Shown here piece by piece: positions 1 through 8,474 of a stretch of DNA of 34,962 nucleotides. A program made the position numbers and the translations under genes. How positions within the stretch are numbered: position 1 is the stretch's first letter; the number at the start of each line of letters is the position of its first letter. Source of the stretch: Caryophanales bacterium UBA4694 (GTDB taxonomy: Bacteria; Bacillota_I; Bacilli_A; RFN20; CAG-288); contig DHKM01000063.1 of the NCBI GenBank assembly GCA_002404835.1, positions 696-35,657 of the forward strand, given 5' to 3'. The notes beneath the pieces are model-generated. The model was not told the DNA's origin and ran no database searches. It saw nothing but the letters and a program-made list of their open reading frames with translations.

Positions 1-2
1 GC

Positions 3-200
3 ACCTATAAGGACATTGCAGAAGCCATCGGGCACCCGAAAGCCTTCCGCGCGGTCGGCATGGCAAATCATGCGAATCCTATTTTCATCGCCGTTCCATG
101 TCACCGCGTCATTGGTGGAAACGGATCCCTTGTCGGCTATGGCGGTGGACTGGAAATGAAAAAAGCTCTTTTGGAGTTGGAACAATCCAATAAAGAATAA
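3..200 (+). CDS. ogt: Methylated-DNA--protein-cysteine methyltransferase, C-terminal part
   Basis: This is the last 65 codons of a gene that begins outside the window. The family moves an alkyl group from O6-alkylguanine (or O4-alkylthymine) in DNA onto its own cysteine, a one-use repair reaction. The fragment begins TYKDIAEAIGHPKAFRAVG, the helix-turn-helix DNA-binding part. The active-site motif PCHR lies in VPCHRVIGGNGSLVGYGGG, and the fragment ends with a short acidic helix. All expected C-terminal motifs are present and in one frame to the TAA stop. Identification from the PCHR context is firm; whether the N-terminal half is intact cannot be seen. Symbol ogt is used in the general sense of this family. 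Confidence 0.9.
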   Translation, partial: TYKDIAEAIGHPKAFRAVGMANHANPIFIAVPCHRVIGGNGSLVGYGGGLEMKKALLELEQSNKE

Positions 201-201
201 A

Positions 202-357
202 ATGAAAACGACATTATCCCTAGATAAAAAGCGTTTGCGCAAAGGTAATTCATTTACCTTGCCTTCAGATGAGCAAGCCTTTACTTATCGTGATAACCCT
301 GCATTTATTTACAGGCTGACGCCAACGGAGCTGAAAGGAAGCCGACGACACCTATAA
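202..357 (+). CDS. Short doubtful ORF directly after ogt
   Basis: A 51-codon frame begins with ATG one base after the ogt stop. The start reads MKTTLSLDKKRLRKGN and the composition is protein-like, but there is no clear ribosome site. Near its end a one-base shift would continue as KEADDTYKDWKSEKDGI before a TGA at about 391, so it may be a frameshifted remnant of a slightly longer gene. I recognise no family. The immediate adjacency to ogt would suit co-transcription if it is real. Confidence 0.2.
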   Translation: MKTTLSLDKKRLRKGNSFTLPSDEQAFTYRDNPAFIYRLTPTELKGSRRHL

Positions 358-390
358 GGATTGGAAATCGGAAAAAGATGGAATATGACA

Positions 391-736
391 AATTTGTGTG
401 TTTCTAACTGACTCAATCCCTACGTATTAAACCTCAAAATTAAATTCATGCTTCAATAAAAATCTTTCTAGCATGATACAAGATCCTAGACGATATTTTA
501 AGTTATGAAAATTCATCAATGTCTTACCTTTGCAGACAAAATAAATATCTATCACCTATGTTCGGAGCAATGCTTTATCGTAATTTTAAAAGATTATCCG
601 TATTTTTGAGCGATCATTTAAAATCGAGCAACATTCTTAGAACCAATAGGAATTTTAACATCTACCTTTTTCCTTGTTCGTATTTAAGAGGTAATATACT
701 TTGTTTGCAAGGAAGAAAATGAATGTGCAGTAAATC
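391..736. other. AT-rich stretch without a convincing gene
   Basis: The sequence is AT-rich and has no promoter or RNA structure that I can support. One 67-codon frame (519-722, plus) exists, but it has no ribosome site and an odd composition with many Ser, Leu and Tyr, so I do not call it a gene. The stretch separates the ogt gene from the convergent end of the dnaX-rsmI operon. Confidence 0.5.
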
Positions 737-800
737 AAAAAAAGGACTGTGCCCATAATTCGACTTTCCTAGAAAAGTCGAATTGTTACACAGCCTTTTT
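737..800 (-). terminator. Nested-hairpin terminator after rsmI (family copy 1)
   Basis: On the minus strand an outer stem (AAAAAGGCTGTG pairing with CACAGTCCTTTTTT) encloses an inner near-perfect palindrome at 759-782 with arms TTCGACTTT and AAAGTCGAA. The minus-strand transcript ends in a run of U, so it terminates the dnaX-rsmI operon. The opposite arm also has a T run, so it could act in both directions. The same architecture recurs at 13151-13215 and 23229-23295. Confidence 0.8.
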
Positions 801-802
801 CA

Positions 803-1669
803 CTATTTCACCGTAAGACCGATCTGATAAAGCCTGTTCTTCTTTACTCCAGTATCTTTCTGAAGTTCCTTTACTGCTTCAGAAAGAGTTTTTCCTTCCT
901 TTAGGGATTTCTTGATAAGCTTCTTCAGTTCATCGTCGCTGAGTTCTTTTTTTGCTTCCGTATTGCCTTTGATGACAATCACGCATTCCCCTTTGACTTC
1001 ATCGACGAGGTTCTCGTTGAGTTCCTTCAAGGTTCCATGGACGACTTCCTCGTGGATCTTCGTAAGTTCGCGAATCAGGGAAACCTCCCTTTCTTCTCCG
1101 AAGACTTCCATCATGATGGCCAGAGTAGCCTTCACTCTCTTCGGGGATTCATAATAGATCAAGGTCTCCTTTCTGTCCTTGTGCTCCGCTAGCATTTCCT
1201 TGATGGCCCCTTTCTTTGTCGGAAGGAATCCGAAGAAAGTAAAATCCGCAGAATCGATTCCGGAAAGGACAAGGGCAGACAACGATGCCGTCGGTCCAGG
1301 AAGGACAGTAACAGGGACGCTCTCAAGATAAGAGGCCTGGACAAGAAGCGCTCCCGGATCTGAGATTCCGGGCATCCCGGCATCGGAGCAATAGGCAAGC
1401 TGAAGGTTCTTCTTCTTGACTTCCAAGACAAGGTCTTTTGCTCCCTTGAGCTCCGTCTGGGCATAAAGGGAAACAAGCTTCTTCGGCTTGATTCCGAAAT
1501 GGGAAAGAAGCAGGCCTGTGTTTCTGGTATCCTCGCAGGCGACGATGTCGCTTTCCTTGAGAAATTCGACAGCCCGATACGTGATATCTTTCAGATTCCC
1601 GATAGGAGTCGTTACAAGTCCGACAAGGCCGTTTTTCCGCTCTTTTGCGTATGGATTATTTCTTATCAT
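803..1669 (-). CDS. rsmI: 16S rRNA (cytidine1402-2'-O)-methyltransferase RsmI
   Basis: A 288-residue protein of the tetrapyrrole-methylase fold, of usual family length. It methylates the ribose 2'-OH of C1402 in the decoding centre of 16S rRNA with S-adenosylmethionine. Visible motifs are GLVTTPIGNLKDIT at residues 14-30, ACEDTRNTGLLL near 44-55, CSDAGMPGISDPG near 94-106 and VLPGPTASLSALVLSGI near 121-137. The C-terminal approximately 45 residues are a small helical tail common in Bacillota members. The start ATG lies inside the last codons of ricT, giving a 14-base overlap and probable translational coupling, because no good separate ribosome site is visible. It is the last gene of the operon, followed by the terminator at 737-800. 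Confidence 0.95.
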   Translation of the reverse strand: MIRNNPYAKERKNGLVGLVTTPIGNLKDITYRAVEFLKESDIVACEDTRNTGLLLSHFGIKPKKLVSLYAQTELKGAKDLVLEVKKKNLQLAYCSDAGMPGISDPGALLVQASYLESVPVTVLPGPTASLSALVLSGIDSADFTFFGFLPTKKGAIKEMLAEHKDRKETLIYYESPKRVKATLAIMMEVFGEEREVSLIRELTKIHEEVVHGTLKELNENLVDEVKGECVIVIKGNTEAKKELSDDELKKLIKKSLKEGKTLSEAVKELQKDTGVKKNRLYQIGLTVK

Positions 1670-2867
1670 CTTTTTTTACCGGTCTAAAATCGAGGACGGA
1701 TTTATCCTGAATGGAAGAAACAGGAATGAAGCCGTTGTTCGATAAGGTTGGCTTCTTGTTCTGGTTGCTGTTTCTTTGGTTGTTCATCGGACGCTTCTGA
1801 TTGTTGTTCCGATTTTGATTGTTCTTCTTATTGTCAGTGGACCTTTGCTGAGATCTGTTCTGCTGCTGAGTCCGGTTCTGGTTTCTGTTTCTCTGATTTT
1901 GGTTCTTGTTTCCGCTATTCTTGTTCTTCTCGTCTTTTCTTTTTTCCTCAGAACGATTTATCTGTGCAATACGGTTCTTGGTATCCTGAACACCATGTCC
2001 GGAAAGATCGATTCCGGAATTGATATCCAGATTGCGGATGGGGACCTCCTTCTTTCCAAGACCTTTCTTGACTCTTTCGAAGTCCTCTTTGGAAAAATAC
2101 TCGTAGTTCTCACCATTGTAGGCTGTGATGGTATCATTCAGAAGGTTGAGTCCTGTGACCTCATAGGTAGAGTTCCGATATTGGAACTTCTCTCCGATCT
2201 TCGGATAGAGAGGACGCAGTTCGCTGTAGGCTTTGTCTTCGAATTTCAGACAGCACATCAGCTTCCCGCACTGACCGGAAAGCTTCGGTATATTGATGGC
2301 AAGAAGCTGGTTCTTGGCCATGGAAATGGAAATTCCGTCAAAAGTCTTCAAAAACGTCGAACAGCAAAGAGGAAGACCGCAAGGTCCGAGCCCTCCGACG
2401 ATCTTGGCCTCGTCTCTAGGACCGATCTGACGGAGTTCGATTCTCAGATGGAAGATGCCGTTCAGGATCTTGACCAGCTCACGGAAATCGACTCTTTGTT
2501 CCGCGGTGAACGTGATCAGAACCTTGTTGTCGTCTACATCCAGATGGGATTGGAGGACCTTCATTCCAAGTTTCAGATCATCGGCGTGCTTTTGGGCTTC
2601 AGTCGTGATTTTCTTTTCGTTTGCTTCGCTGTTCTTGTAGAACGCCTTGTCCTTGAATGTGGCGATTCTAAGAATCGGCGGGAAAAGAGTATTGAAATCC
2701 TTCATCTGGATTTCCTCATCTTTTGCCGCACGGACCGTCTTGACTTTGCCGATGTAAGTTCCATGTTCCGTCTGACAGACCACGAGGTCGCCGATGCTGA
2801 CATCTTTGCTGGTCTGGAAATAAGTCAGGCCGATAAAATCGAATGGAACGCCTAATAAAGTTATCAT
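1656..2867 (-). CDS. ricT: RicT (YaaT), PSP1-domain partner of RNase Y, with long N/Q/R/K tail
   Basis: 403 residues. The first about 280 form the PSP1-type RicT core. Its two conserved cysteine clusters are visible: GPCGLPLCC (Cys163, 168, 169) and GQCGKLMCC (Cys200, 205, 206). In Bacillus, RicT works with RicA (YmcA) and RicF (YlbF) in an iron-sulfur complex that steers RNase Y mRNA processing. Family members are usually about 270-280 residues. This one adds a low-complexity tail (about residues 305-375) made almost only of Asn, Gln, Arg, Lys and Ser, then a short ordered-looking end (NGFIPVSSIQDKSVLDFRP). The tail is probably disordered and RNA-binding (inference). The start overlaps the holB stop by 4 bases and the end overlaps rsmI. 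Confidence 0.92.
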   Translation of the reverse strand: MITLLGVPFDFIGLTYFQTSKDVSIGDLVVCQTEHGTYIGKVKTVRAAKDEEIQMKDFNTLFPPILRIATFKDKAFYKNSEANEKKITTEAQKHADDLKLGMKVLQSHLDVDDNKVLITFTAEQRVDFRELVKILNGIFHLRIELRQIGPRDEAKIVGGLGPCGLPLCCSTFLKTFDGISISMAKNQLLAINIPKLSGQCGKLMCCLKFEDKAYSELRPLYPKIGEKFQYRNSTYEVTGLNLLNDTITAYNGENYEYFSKEDFERVKKGLGKKEVPIRNLDINSGIDLSGHGVQDTKNRIAQINRSEEKRKDEKNKNSGNKNQNQRNRNQNRTQQQNRSQQRSTDNKKNNQNRNNNQKRPMNNQRNSNQNKKPTLSNNGFIPVSSIQDKSVLDFRPVKKDDKK

Positions 2868-3865
2868 ATTGCTGTTTCTCCGTTCTTCAGCCTGTCTAGG
2901 ATCCTGACAATGGTCAAAGTGGGGTTGAGGTTTGCCTGTCTGTGGCTGATGGCTTCAATAAGGACATCGCGGGTCGGAAGAAGATTCTTCCTATACCGGA
3001 CAAGCCCTTTCGTATATTCGAAGAGAGGATTCTCTTCATCGATTCTGTTTAACAAGACCTCGTCGATGATGACTTCGAGGATCTGGTATAACCAATTATA
3101 ACACTTCGTATCTTTTATGGAATTGGTAAGAAAGAGCATGCTATGGATTCCAAGCTCCAGAGAACAAGCTAAATCGTTCAAAAAGATCTCCAGACCATCA
3201 ACGGCATCCAGAAACGAACTATCTGTATCCAGAATCTCTTTTGCTTCATCCAGGGAACAGGCAAAGTGGGTCAGAAGATAAGCCTGATAAGGATTGAGCA
3301 TCATCTCCTTTTTCCCTCTTGTAAAAGAGGAGGAAAGCAACTGCTCGTATAATTTCTTCAGATCCAGCGGATCGATTCTTATGGTAAGGCTGCGTGAGAC
3401 AATCGTCTTCAGGACCCGCTCCAGGTTGTAAGTGGTCAGAAAGGCAATCTGACCCTCCTTAGGTTCCTCCAGGAACTTCAAAAGGGCATTGGCTGCCTTC
3501 TCCGTGATATTGTCGATACGATGGATCACATAAGTCAGATGATGGTTCTTCTCCAATGCGGAAAGAGAGAACTTCTCTTCCAAAGCAGAGATATCCTCCT
3601 TCTTGATGGTATCGTATTCCCCGTCGATGAAGACAAAGTCTGGTCTGACTCCTTCCTTGAAGCGAAGGCAGCTTGGACACTTCCCGCATCCGAAGACGCC
3701 CTTTTCGCAGCCCAAAGACTGGGCAAGATACATGGCCGTCTCTTTAAGGGGCGCATTCTTGTCTCCGTACAGAAGATAAGCATTGGCAAGCCTGTTTTTC
3801 TTCCTGCTGTTTGAAAAAAGCTTATAGAGCCTAGGCTCATAGAGCTTCAACGTGTTTTCATCCAT
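2864..3865 (-). CDS. holB: DNA polymerase III delta-prime subunit
   Basis: 333 residues. Delta-prime is the stator of the clamp loader, which opens the beta sliding clamp together with tau/gamma and delta. The AAA+ layout is present: the degenerate P-loop region (YGDKNAPLKET, no true GxxGxGKT, as usual for delta-prime), a zinc module with Cys53, 60, 63 and 66 (CEKGVFGCGKCPSC), the helix KAANALLKFLEEP, and SRSLTIRI in the SRC-like position. It overlaps the tmk stop by 8 bases and the ricT start by 4 bases, so translation is probably coupled through the operon. The order tmk-holB-ricT matches Bacillus and relatives. Confidence 0.93.
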   Translation of the reverse strand: MDENTLKLYEPRLYKLFSNSRKKNRLANAYLLYGDKNAPLKETAMYLAQSLGCEKGVFGCGKCPSCLRFKEGVRPDFVFIDGEYDTIKKEDISALEEKFSLSALEKNHHLTYVIHRIDNITEKAANALLKFLEEPKEGQIAFLTTYNLERVLKTIVSRSLTIRIDPLDLKKLYEQLLSSSFTRGKKEMMLNPYQAYLLTHFACSLDEAKEILDTDSSFLDAVDGLEIFLNDLACSLELGIHSMLFLTNSIKDTKCYNWLYQILEVIIDEVLLNRIDEENPLFEYTKGLVRYRKNLLPTRDVLIEAISHRQANLNPTLTIVRILDRLKNGETAI

Positions 3866-4496
3866 TGTGATAACCTAATCGGGAAAGAAGGATGGAACAG
3901 ATCTCCTCTGCAATCTCATTCGGAGCTTTCGAGGCATCGATTCTGACGATGCGGTCCTTGAACCTGTTGTTGACGATCTGATATCCTTCATAGACTCTTT
4001 TATGGAATTCGAGCTTCTCCTGGTCAAGCCTGTCGCTTTCTCTTTTCCTCGATTGGATTCTTTTCAGCCCTTCTTCTGGAGAAAGATCCAAGAAGAAAGT
4101 GAGGTCCGGCATCACATTTTCGATGGCAAAAGAATTGATTGACATGATATTGTCGATGCCGAGATTTCTTGCATAGCCCTGATAAGCAAGAGAAGAATCC
4201 AGATAACGGTCGCAAAGAACGATTTTCCCGCTTTTCAAAGCAGGAAGGATGATTTCCACAAGATGCTGCCTTCTTGAGGCTGCATAAAGGAGGGCTTCCG
4301 TTCTCGGATCCTCTTCCGTATTGTTTTTATCGAGGATGATGTTCCTTATCTCCTCGGCAATCTTGCTCCCGCCAGGTTCCCTGGTCAGGATGAATTCGAT
4401 TCCGCAGTTTCTAAGTATTGTGCTCACATTGTTGATGCAGGTTGTCTTTCCGCATCCATCGCATCCCTCGAAGGTGATGAATAAACCTTTTTCCAT
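3858..4496 (-). CDS. tmk: Thymidylate kinase
   Basis: 212 residues, normal family length. It phosphorylates dTMP to dTDP with ATP, the last specific step of dTTP synthesis. The P-loop is EGCDGCGKTTC at residues 10-20. The substrate-binding signature DRYLDSSLAYQGYAR lies near residue 97. TREPGG, with the typical Arg, is near residue 39, and an Arg/Lys-rich LID segment (RIQSRKRESDR) follows LDLSPEEGLKR. The gene sits 13 bases after recR, with a GGAGT ribosome site in the gap, and runs 8 bases into holB. All catalytic motifs are intact. Confidence 0.96.
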   Translation of the reverse strand: MEKGLFITFEGCDGCGKTTCINNVSTILRNCGIEFILTREPGGSKIAEEIRNIILDKNNTEEDPRTEALLYAASRRQHLVEIILPALKSGKIVLCDRYLDSSLAYQGYARNLGIDNIMSINSFAIENVMPDLTFFLDLSPEEGLKRIQSRKRESDRLDQEKLEFHKRVYEGYQIVNNRFKDRIVRIDASKAPNEIAEEICSILLSRLGYHNG

Positions 4497-4509
4497 AGCA
4501 AATTGACTC

Positions 4510-5118
4510 CTATTTTGATTCCTTCAGATTCACCCTACCCTTCAAAGACTGGGAAATGGTGAGATTGTCTAGGTATTCAAGATTTGTTCCGACTGGTAGA
4601 CCATAGGCAAGCCTAGAAAGCTTAAGCTTAGGAAAATCTTTGAACATATTCGAAATATATAAAGAAGTTGTCTCCCCTTCCATATCTGTAGGTAGAGCCA
4701 GAATGACTTCCTCGATACCATCATTGACTACCTTTTCTTTTAACCTATTGATGCCGATAGATTCTGCAGATCTGTTATGAAGAGCAGATAATGTCCCATG
4801 CAAGGTAAAATAGACTCCCTTGTATTCCTTTGTGCGTTCTATGGAATAAATGTCCTTGTAATTGCTGACGACAAGAAGGACCTTGTTGTCCCTTGTCTTA
4901 TCAGAACAGATCGGACAATGGTCCATATAGAAAATCCCGCACTGCTCACATTGATGGACCTTGTTTTTGGCATCATCAAAAGCCCTGATGAATTCATCCA
5001 GCGATTCTTTATCAAGCTCTACGGTAGCATAGGCAAGACGTTCTGCCGTCTTGCTTCCGATTCCGGGCAGCTTCTTATAGCATTCGACAAGATCCTTGAT
5101 AACTTGAATCTGTTCCAT
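4510..5118 (-). CDS. recR: Recombination mediator RecR
   Basis: 202 residues, the usual RecR length. RecR with RecO loads RecA onto SSB-coated single-stranded DNA in gap repair. In order there are a helix-hairpin-helix (KLPGIGSKTAERLAY, residues 16-30), a four-cysteine zinc module (Cys57, 60, 68, 71 in CEQCGIFYMDHCPIC), and a Toprim domain with LALPTDMEGETTSLYI. The C-terminal Walker-like segment AYGLPVGTNLEYLD follows. Start ATG is one base after the ybaB stop (TGAT ATG), typical of the ybaB-recR pair. All expected motifs are present. Confidence 0.96.
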   Translation of the reverse strand: MEQIQVIKDLVECYKKLPGIGSKTAERLAYATVELDKESLDEFIRAFDDAKNKVHQCEQCGIFYMDHCPICSDKTRDNKVLLVVSNYKDIYSIERTKEYKGVYFTLHGTLSALHNRSAESIGINRLKEKVVNDGIEEVILALPTDMEGETTSLYISNMFKDFPKLKLSRLAYGLPVGTNLEYLDNLTISQSLKGRVNLKESK

Positions 5119-5119
5119 A

Positions 5120-5461
5120 TCAACGGTTATAGGCGTTTGCCTGGAAACGGAACATCTCCTGCTGAATTTGTTCGGTCACTGCCTTCTGTTCCCCTTCGAT
5201 GGCCTCCTTGATGTTGCTATAGCAAATCAAAAACGAAGTCTCCAATTGGGATTTCGAGCAGGTCTCGTAGAAAGCCTGATTGATTTCGACCGAAATCATC
5301 CGATATGCACCGGTCATCTTGATGGTGATGCCTTGATACTTCCCAGAGTATTCCTTGTTCTGAAGATCACTGATCTTCGCCTGATATTCCTTGATTCTGT
5401 CCTGCATGACAGCCGCATCTGCACTGGCTTTGGCTTTTTCTAGATTCTTATCTTCTTCCAT
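5120..5461 (-). CDS. ybaB: YbaB/EbfC family nucleoid-associated protein
   Basis: 113 residues, slightly above the usual 100-110. YbaB/EbfC proteins are small dimeric DNA-binding proteins. The family pattern is recognisable in the middle (GITIKMTGAYRMISVEI, the core beta strands), flanked by a charged N-terminal helix and a long C-terminal helix (SNIKEAIEGEQKAVTEQIQQEM). It is diverged, lacking the usual Met-rich N-terminus, but its position between dnaX and recR is diagnostic. A GGAGG ribosome site lies in the 12-base gap after dnaX. Confidence 0.88.
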   Translation of the reverse strand: MEEDKNLEKAKASADAAVMQDRIKEYQAKISDLQNKEYSGKYQGITIKMTGAYRMISVEINQAFYETCSKSQLETSFLICYSNIKEAIEGEQKAVTEQIQQEMFRFQANAYNR

Positions 5462-5473
5462 ATAAAGGTCCTC

Positions 5474-7153
5474 CTATTCGTCGTCACTCATCAGCGAAGT
5501 GAAAAAATCCGTGGAATCTTCCTTCTTTTCTTTGACACCGAAATCGATGGACGTCTTTTTCGGCGCTTCAACATTTCTCTTCTTCTTGAAGAGTTCGATG
5601 GCCTGATTGAAATCCTTCGTTGAGACGGAAAGGACATGATATTCCTTTCCGAAAGCATCTCTTGTCACCTTGAGAATGGCTTCCTGGTTGGCTTTTCTGT
5701 TGATTTTGTTGGCTTCGGAAATCATATCGTTTGTCACAAGAAGAATATCCTCGTCATCAAGAAGCCTCAGCTTGGATCCATATAAAGCTCGGGCCACATA
5801 AGCCTCCTGCTGGACGGAAAGGTCCTCTAGACGTGCCCAGTTCTTGGCAATCTCTTTCCTCTTTTCTACACATTCTGCCGAAACGGCCCTGAGCATCAGA
5901 TTGCAGACGTCATCCAAGTTGAAGACCAAAAGTCCTTCGTCCTTCTTTTCCTCGGCTTTCGGAACAAAATCCGTATTCGCTCTCGTCGGTTTGATTTCGA
6001 CTGCCTTGGACGCATATTGGGATGTACTTTCCGGTTTGGACAACGAAGCAGCAGGAGAAGTCGGTCTTGCCTGTACAAGAGAAGGCTTCAGGATCAGATC
6101 CAGAAGGGCCAGTTCGAAGTGATTCAGGTCGTTGTCAGCATCCTTGTATTCCCTCTTGCTCTTGATCAGGGATGTGATATCCATCTCCAAAGTGGCAAGA
6201 TTGTCTTCCGGGAAAGAGACGCAGTCTTCCTTGGAAAGGCGGGAAAGAAGACTCTCGCTTCTGGTCGTACGATATAAGATCAGATCCTTGTAAAGTGAAA
6301 TCAAATCGTTGTGAAGACGCTTGATATCCATTCCCTTCTGATATTTCTCGCGGACAAGCGCAATCAACTCTTCCGTCTTCTCCGCCTGGATCAACTTCAT
6401 GATCCGGAGTTCGTCATCCTTGGATAAAAGTCCGAACAAGGAATTCACGTCATCCAAAGTCACCTTGTCTCCGCTGTAGGAGACAAGCTGGTCGAGAAGA
6501 GAAAGCGAGTCTCTCACACCACCGTCCGAAAGGCTGGCGACAGCCTCAAGAGCTTTCACGTCATATTGGATGTTTTCCTTCTTCAGGATGTTCTCCATGT
6601 TTTTCACAAGATCCTGGTTTGTGACCTTGGAAAAATCGAAACGCTGCACACGGCTTAGGATGGTCGGAATGATTTTGTCTGGATCCGTCGTTGCCAGAAT
6701 GAAGACGCAGAAAGACGGAGGTTCCTCTAATGTCTTGAGAAGGGCGTTGAAAGCACTCTCCGACATGTTGTGGACCTCGTCGATGATATAGACCTTGTAA
6801 GGAGACATGATCGGTTGGTAAGAGACATTGCTGATCAGATCACGGACACTATCCACGGTAGAATTGGATGCGGCATCGATTTCGATGACATCCGGATGAT
6901 CTCCGCGGGTGATGGCCTTGCAGGAATCACATTCGTTGCACTGCTTTCCAAGCCCTTCCTTGCAGTTAAGTGCCTTGGCCATAAGGCGGGCCATGGTCGT
7001 CTTACCAGTACCCCTTGGGCCACAGAAAAGATAAGCGTGCGCGATTTTCTTTTCGCGCAGAGCATTCTTCAAAGTCTCGACAATCGGCTTCTGACCTACC
7101 ACTTCATCGAAGGATTGAGGTCTGTATTTGTTATAAAAGGCAAGATAAGCCAC
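5474..7153 (-). CDS. dnaX: DNA polymerase III tau/gamma subunit
   Basis: 559 residues. This is the ATPase of the clamp loader and organiser of the replisome. Walker A is GPRGTGKT (residues 45-52). The zinc module uses Cys64, 72, 75 and 78. Walker B is YIIDEVH (122-128), the sensor segment is FILATTDPDK and the SRC-type box is SRVQRF (167-172). Domain III follows to about residue 365. A Ser/Pro/Lys-rich linker and a diverged C-terminal tau-like region (residues about 410-559) end the protein. The start is GTG (7151-7153), preceded by a GGAAAG ribosome site. It is the first gene of the seven-gene operon. I see no signal recognition particle RNA gene upstream, although that neighbour is common in Bacillota. 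Confidence 0.96.
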   Translation of the reverse strand: MAYLAFYNKYRPQSFDEVVGQKPIVETLKNALREKKIAHAYLFCGPRGTGKTTMARLMAKALNCKEGLGKQCNECDSCKAITRGDHPDVIEIDAASNSTVDSVRDLISNVSYQPIMSPYKVYIIDEVHNMSESAFNALLKTLEEPPSFCVFILATTDPDKIIPTILSRVQRFDFSKVTNQDLVKNMENILKKENIQYDVKALEAVASLSDGGVRDSLSLLDQLVSYSGDKVTLDDVNSLFGLLSKDDELRIMKLIQAEKTEELIALVREKYQKGMDIKRLHNDLISLYKDLILYRTTRSESLLSRLSKEDCVSFPEDNLATLEMDITSLIKSKREYKDADNDLNHFELALLDLILKPSLVQARPTSPAASLSKPESTSQYASKAVEIKPTRANTDFVPKAEEKKDEGLLVFNLDDVCNLMLRAVSAECVEKRKEIAKNWARLEDLSVQQEAYVARALYGSKLRLLDDEDILLVTNDMISEANKINRKANQEAILKVTRDAFGKEYHVLSVSTKDFNQAIELFKKKRNVEAPKKTSIDFGVKEKKEDSTDFFTSLMSDDE

Positions 7154-7181
7154 GATATTTCCTACTTTCCTTTCCGTTATT

Positions 7182-7187
7182 ATTATA
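7182..7187 (-). promoter_or_regulatory. -10 box of the dnaX operon
   Basis: A perfect TATAAT on the minus strand lies about 30 bases before the dnaX GTG start, leaving room for the GGAAAG ribosome site. No good -35 is visible at 17 bases. The 126-base gap to the divergent membrane-protein gene holds both promoters. Confidence 0.5.
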
Positions 7188-7267
7188 CAACAGGAAAAGA
7201 AGATTTCAGGAATCGGAAAACAATTTCCGAAAAAAGAAACGTTCTATTCCTTTAAAGGAAAAACAAG

Positions 7268-7273
7268 TATAAT
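7268..7273 (+). promoter_or_regulatory. -10 box directly before the membrane-protein start
   Basis: A perfect TATAAT ends 6 bases before the ATG at 7280, which places the expected transcription start at or next to the start codon. There is no Shine-Dalgarno at proper spacing. This suggests a leaderless transcript. The -35 is weak. Confidence 0.45.
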
Positions 7274-7279
7274 GGAAGC

Positions 7280-8188
7280 ATGAAAAAGAAAAAATTCAGC
7301 CTCATCCGATTCCTGCTCAGGATGGACAACTTCAATCGGATCACCGTGTTCATCACGATGGTAGTCTTTCTTATTGTCCCATCCATCATTCTTTACAATG
7401 TGAATGCAACCAACTATTCCATCCATGCTATAACGGCCTGCCTCTGTATCCTGGGAATGAACATCGGAATCGGGCTCTTCACACTCTATAAACCCATTCG
7501 GACAACCTGGTTCTATTTTCTGACATGTCTAGTCTCCCTCTCATGCAACTGTATGACCTTCCTCTATTATCAGGACATACCCTATATGAAAGAGCATAAT
7601 CTTCCCGGAATCTTCTCAACAGAAATCGTCCTGGCCAGCATCTGCCTTCTCATCAATTCCATCTTTTTCTTCCGCTCCCTTGTCCGATATCGAAGAAGCA
7701 AAAGCATCACCAGTGAAAAGACAAATGCGGATTCCCCATTCGATTTCCTTAATGCATCGGAAATCAACCATGATATCGAAAAACAGATCCGGACAATGGA
7801 TGCCAACAATATCATGCTGAGCAAAATCAAAGGTGTGAAAATCTCCAGAGCTTCAAGAGTCTTTTCATTCCTATCATTAGGATTTGTCATGCTTCTATTT
7901 GTCTTCAAAACCAAGGTAAAGGCAGGATCGGATTCTTTTTCCCTTATTATTCCTACGATGTCTCTTTCTACGACGGCCTTCCTATCTTCTTTGGTTCTTC
8001 CCGGAGACTTCAAGTATATCTATTATTATGTGGCGACCTTCTATTCTCTGATGTTCATCCTCTCTTCATCCATCACCGGACTATCCATTCCGTTATGCAT
8101 CGCTGTCATTGCCATCCATGTCTTCTCCTTATTGATCACTCTAATCACCGAAGGAAGAACATGGATGGGAGGACCTATCGATCAATAA
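7280..8188 (+). CDS. Unknown eight-helix membrane protein
   Basis: 302 residues, not recognised. Hydrophobic stretches suggest about eight membrane helices in two blocks of four. The first block is near residues 18-38, 48-68, 74-94 and 105-125. The second is near 190-210, 218-240, 245-265 and 270-292. A charged cytoplasmic-type loop joins them (about 126-188, with RYRRSKSITSEKTNADSPFD and KQIRTMDANN). The protein starts with a Lys-rich end (MKKKKFSLIRF). It diverges from dnaX and stands alone. The first Met was kept because a -10 box sits exactly 6 bases upstream; the next in-frame Met (residue 15) has no better ribosome site. No catalytic motif is visible, and transport or a structural role are both possible. 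Confidence 0.75.
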   Translation: MKKKKFSLIRFLLRMDNFNRITVFITMVVFLIVPSIILYNVNATNYSIHAITACLCILGMNIGIGLFTLYKPIRTTWFYFLTCLVSLSCNCMTFLYYQDIPYMKEHNLPGIFSTEIVLASICLLINSIFFFRSLVRYRRSKSITSEKTNADSPFDFLNASEINHDIEKQIRTMDANNIMLSKIKGVKISRASRVFSFLSLGFVMLLFVFKTKVKAGSDSFSLIIPTMSLSTTAFLSSLVLPGDFKYIYYYVATFYSLMFILSSSITGLSIPLCIAVIAIHVFSLLITLITEGRTWMGGPIDQ

Positions 8189-8474
8189 AGCTAGAATCAG
8201 CCTCTTAGCAGCACAATCTTCTTTTCCTTCTGTACTTCCTTGAATCAATGAGGAAAACAGCAGTGTCCTAAAATACCTCTTGAAATGTGAAATGTTTAGG
8301 ATAAAACCTGAAAATAAAATCTTTGTCATCTCTTTAAGGCTTTGTTTCCTTCTCTACTAGAATGGTTTTATTCTGAATGCGGATTTGTCTATCTGAAATG
8401 GTAAAGTAAAAAAGCGATGTCCATGTCATTTGTTGATGATAGGAAAAACTATACTTAAAAAAAGCGAAATATTT
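8189..8474. other. Intergenic stretch, nothing recognised
   Basis: No convincing gene, terminator or repeat was found between the membrane protein and the promoter at 8475-8503. Short frames here lack ribosome sites. Confidence 0.5.

Noticed and set aside
2..360. CACCTATAAGGA occurring at 2-13 and 349-360
   Set aside because: A 12-base match in coding-like sequence (both encode TYKD) is probably chance; no longer homology follows.
519..722. 67-codon frame between ogt and the rsmI terminator
   Set aside because: No ribosome site, promoter or recognisable composition; left as part of a gene-free stretch.
1776..2855. A 359-codon open frame antisense to ricT
   Set aside because: It mirrors ricT, including the N/Q-rich tail (giving Val/Leu-rich runs), has no ribosome site, and ricT carries all family motifs.
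5474..7153. Programmed frameshift in dnaX giving a short gamma form
   Set aside because: I saw no A-AAA-AAG slip site with a following hairpin in the expected middle region.
7154..7279. Signal recognition particle RNA gene upstream of dnaX
   Set aside because: The gap is 126 bases, filled by two promoters, and lacks the GNAR-loop helix.
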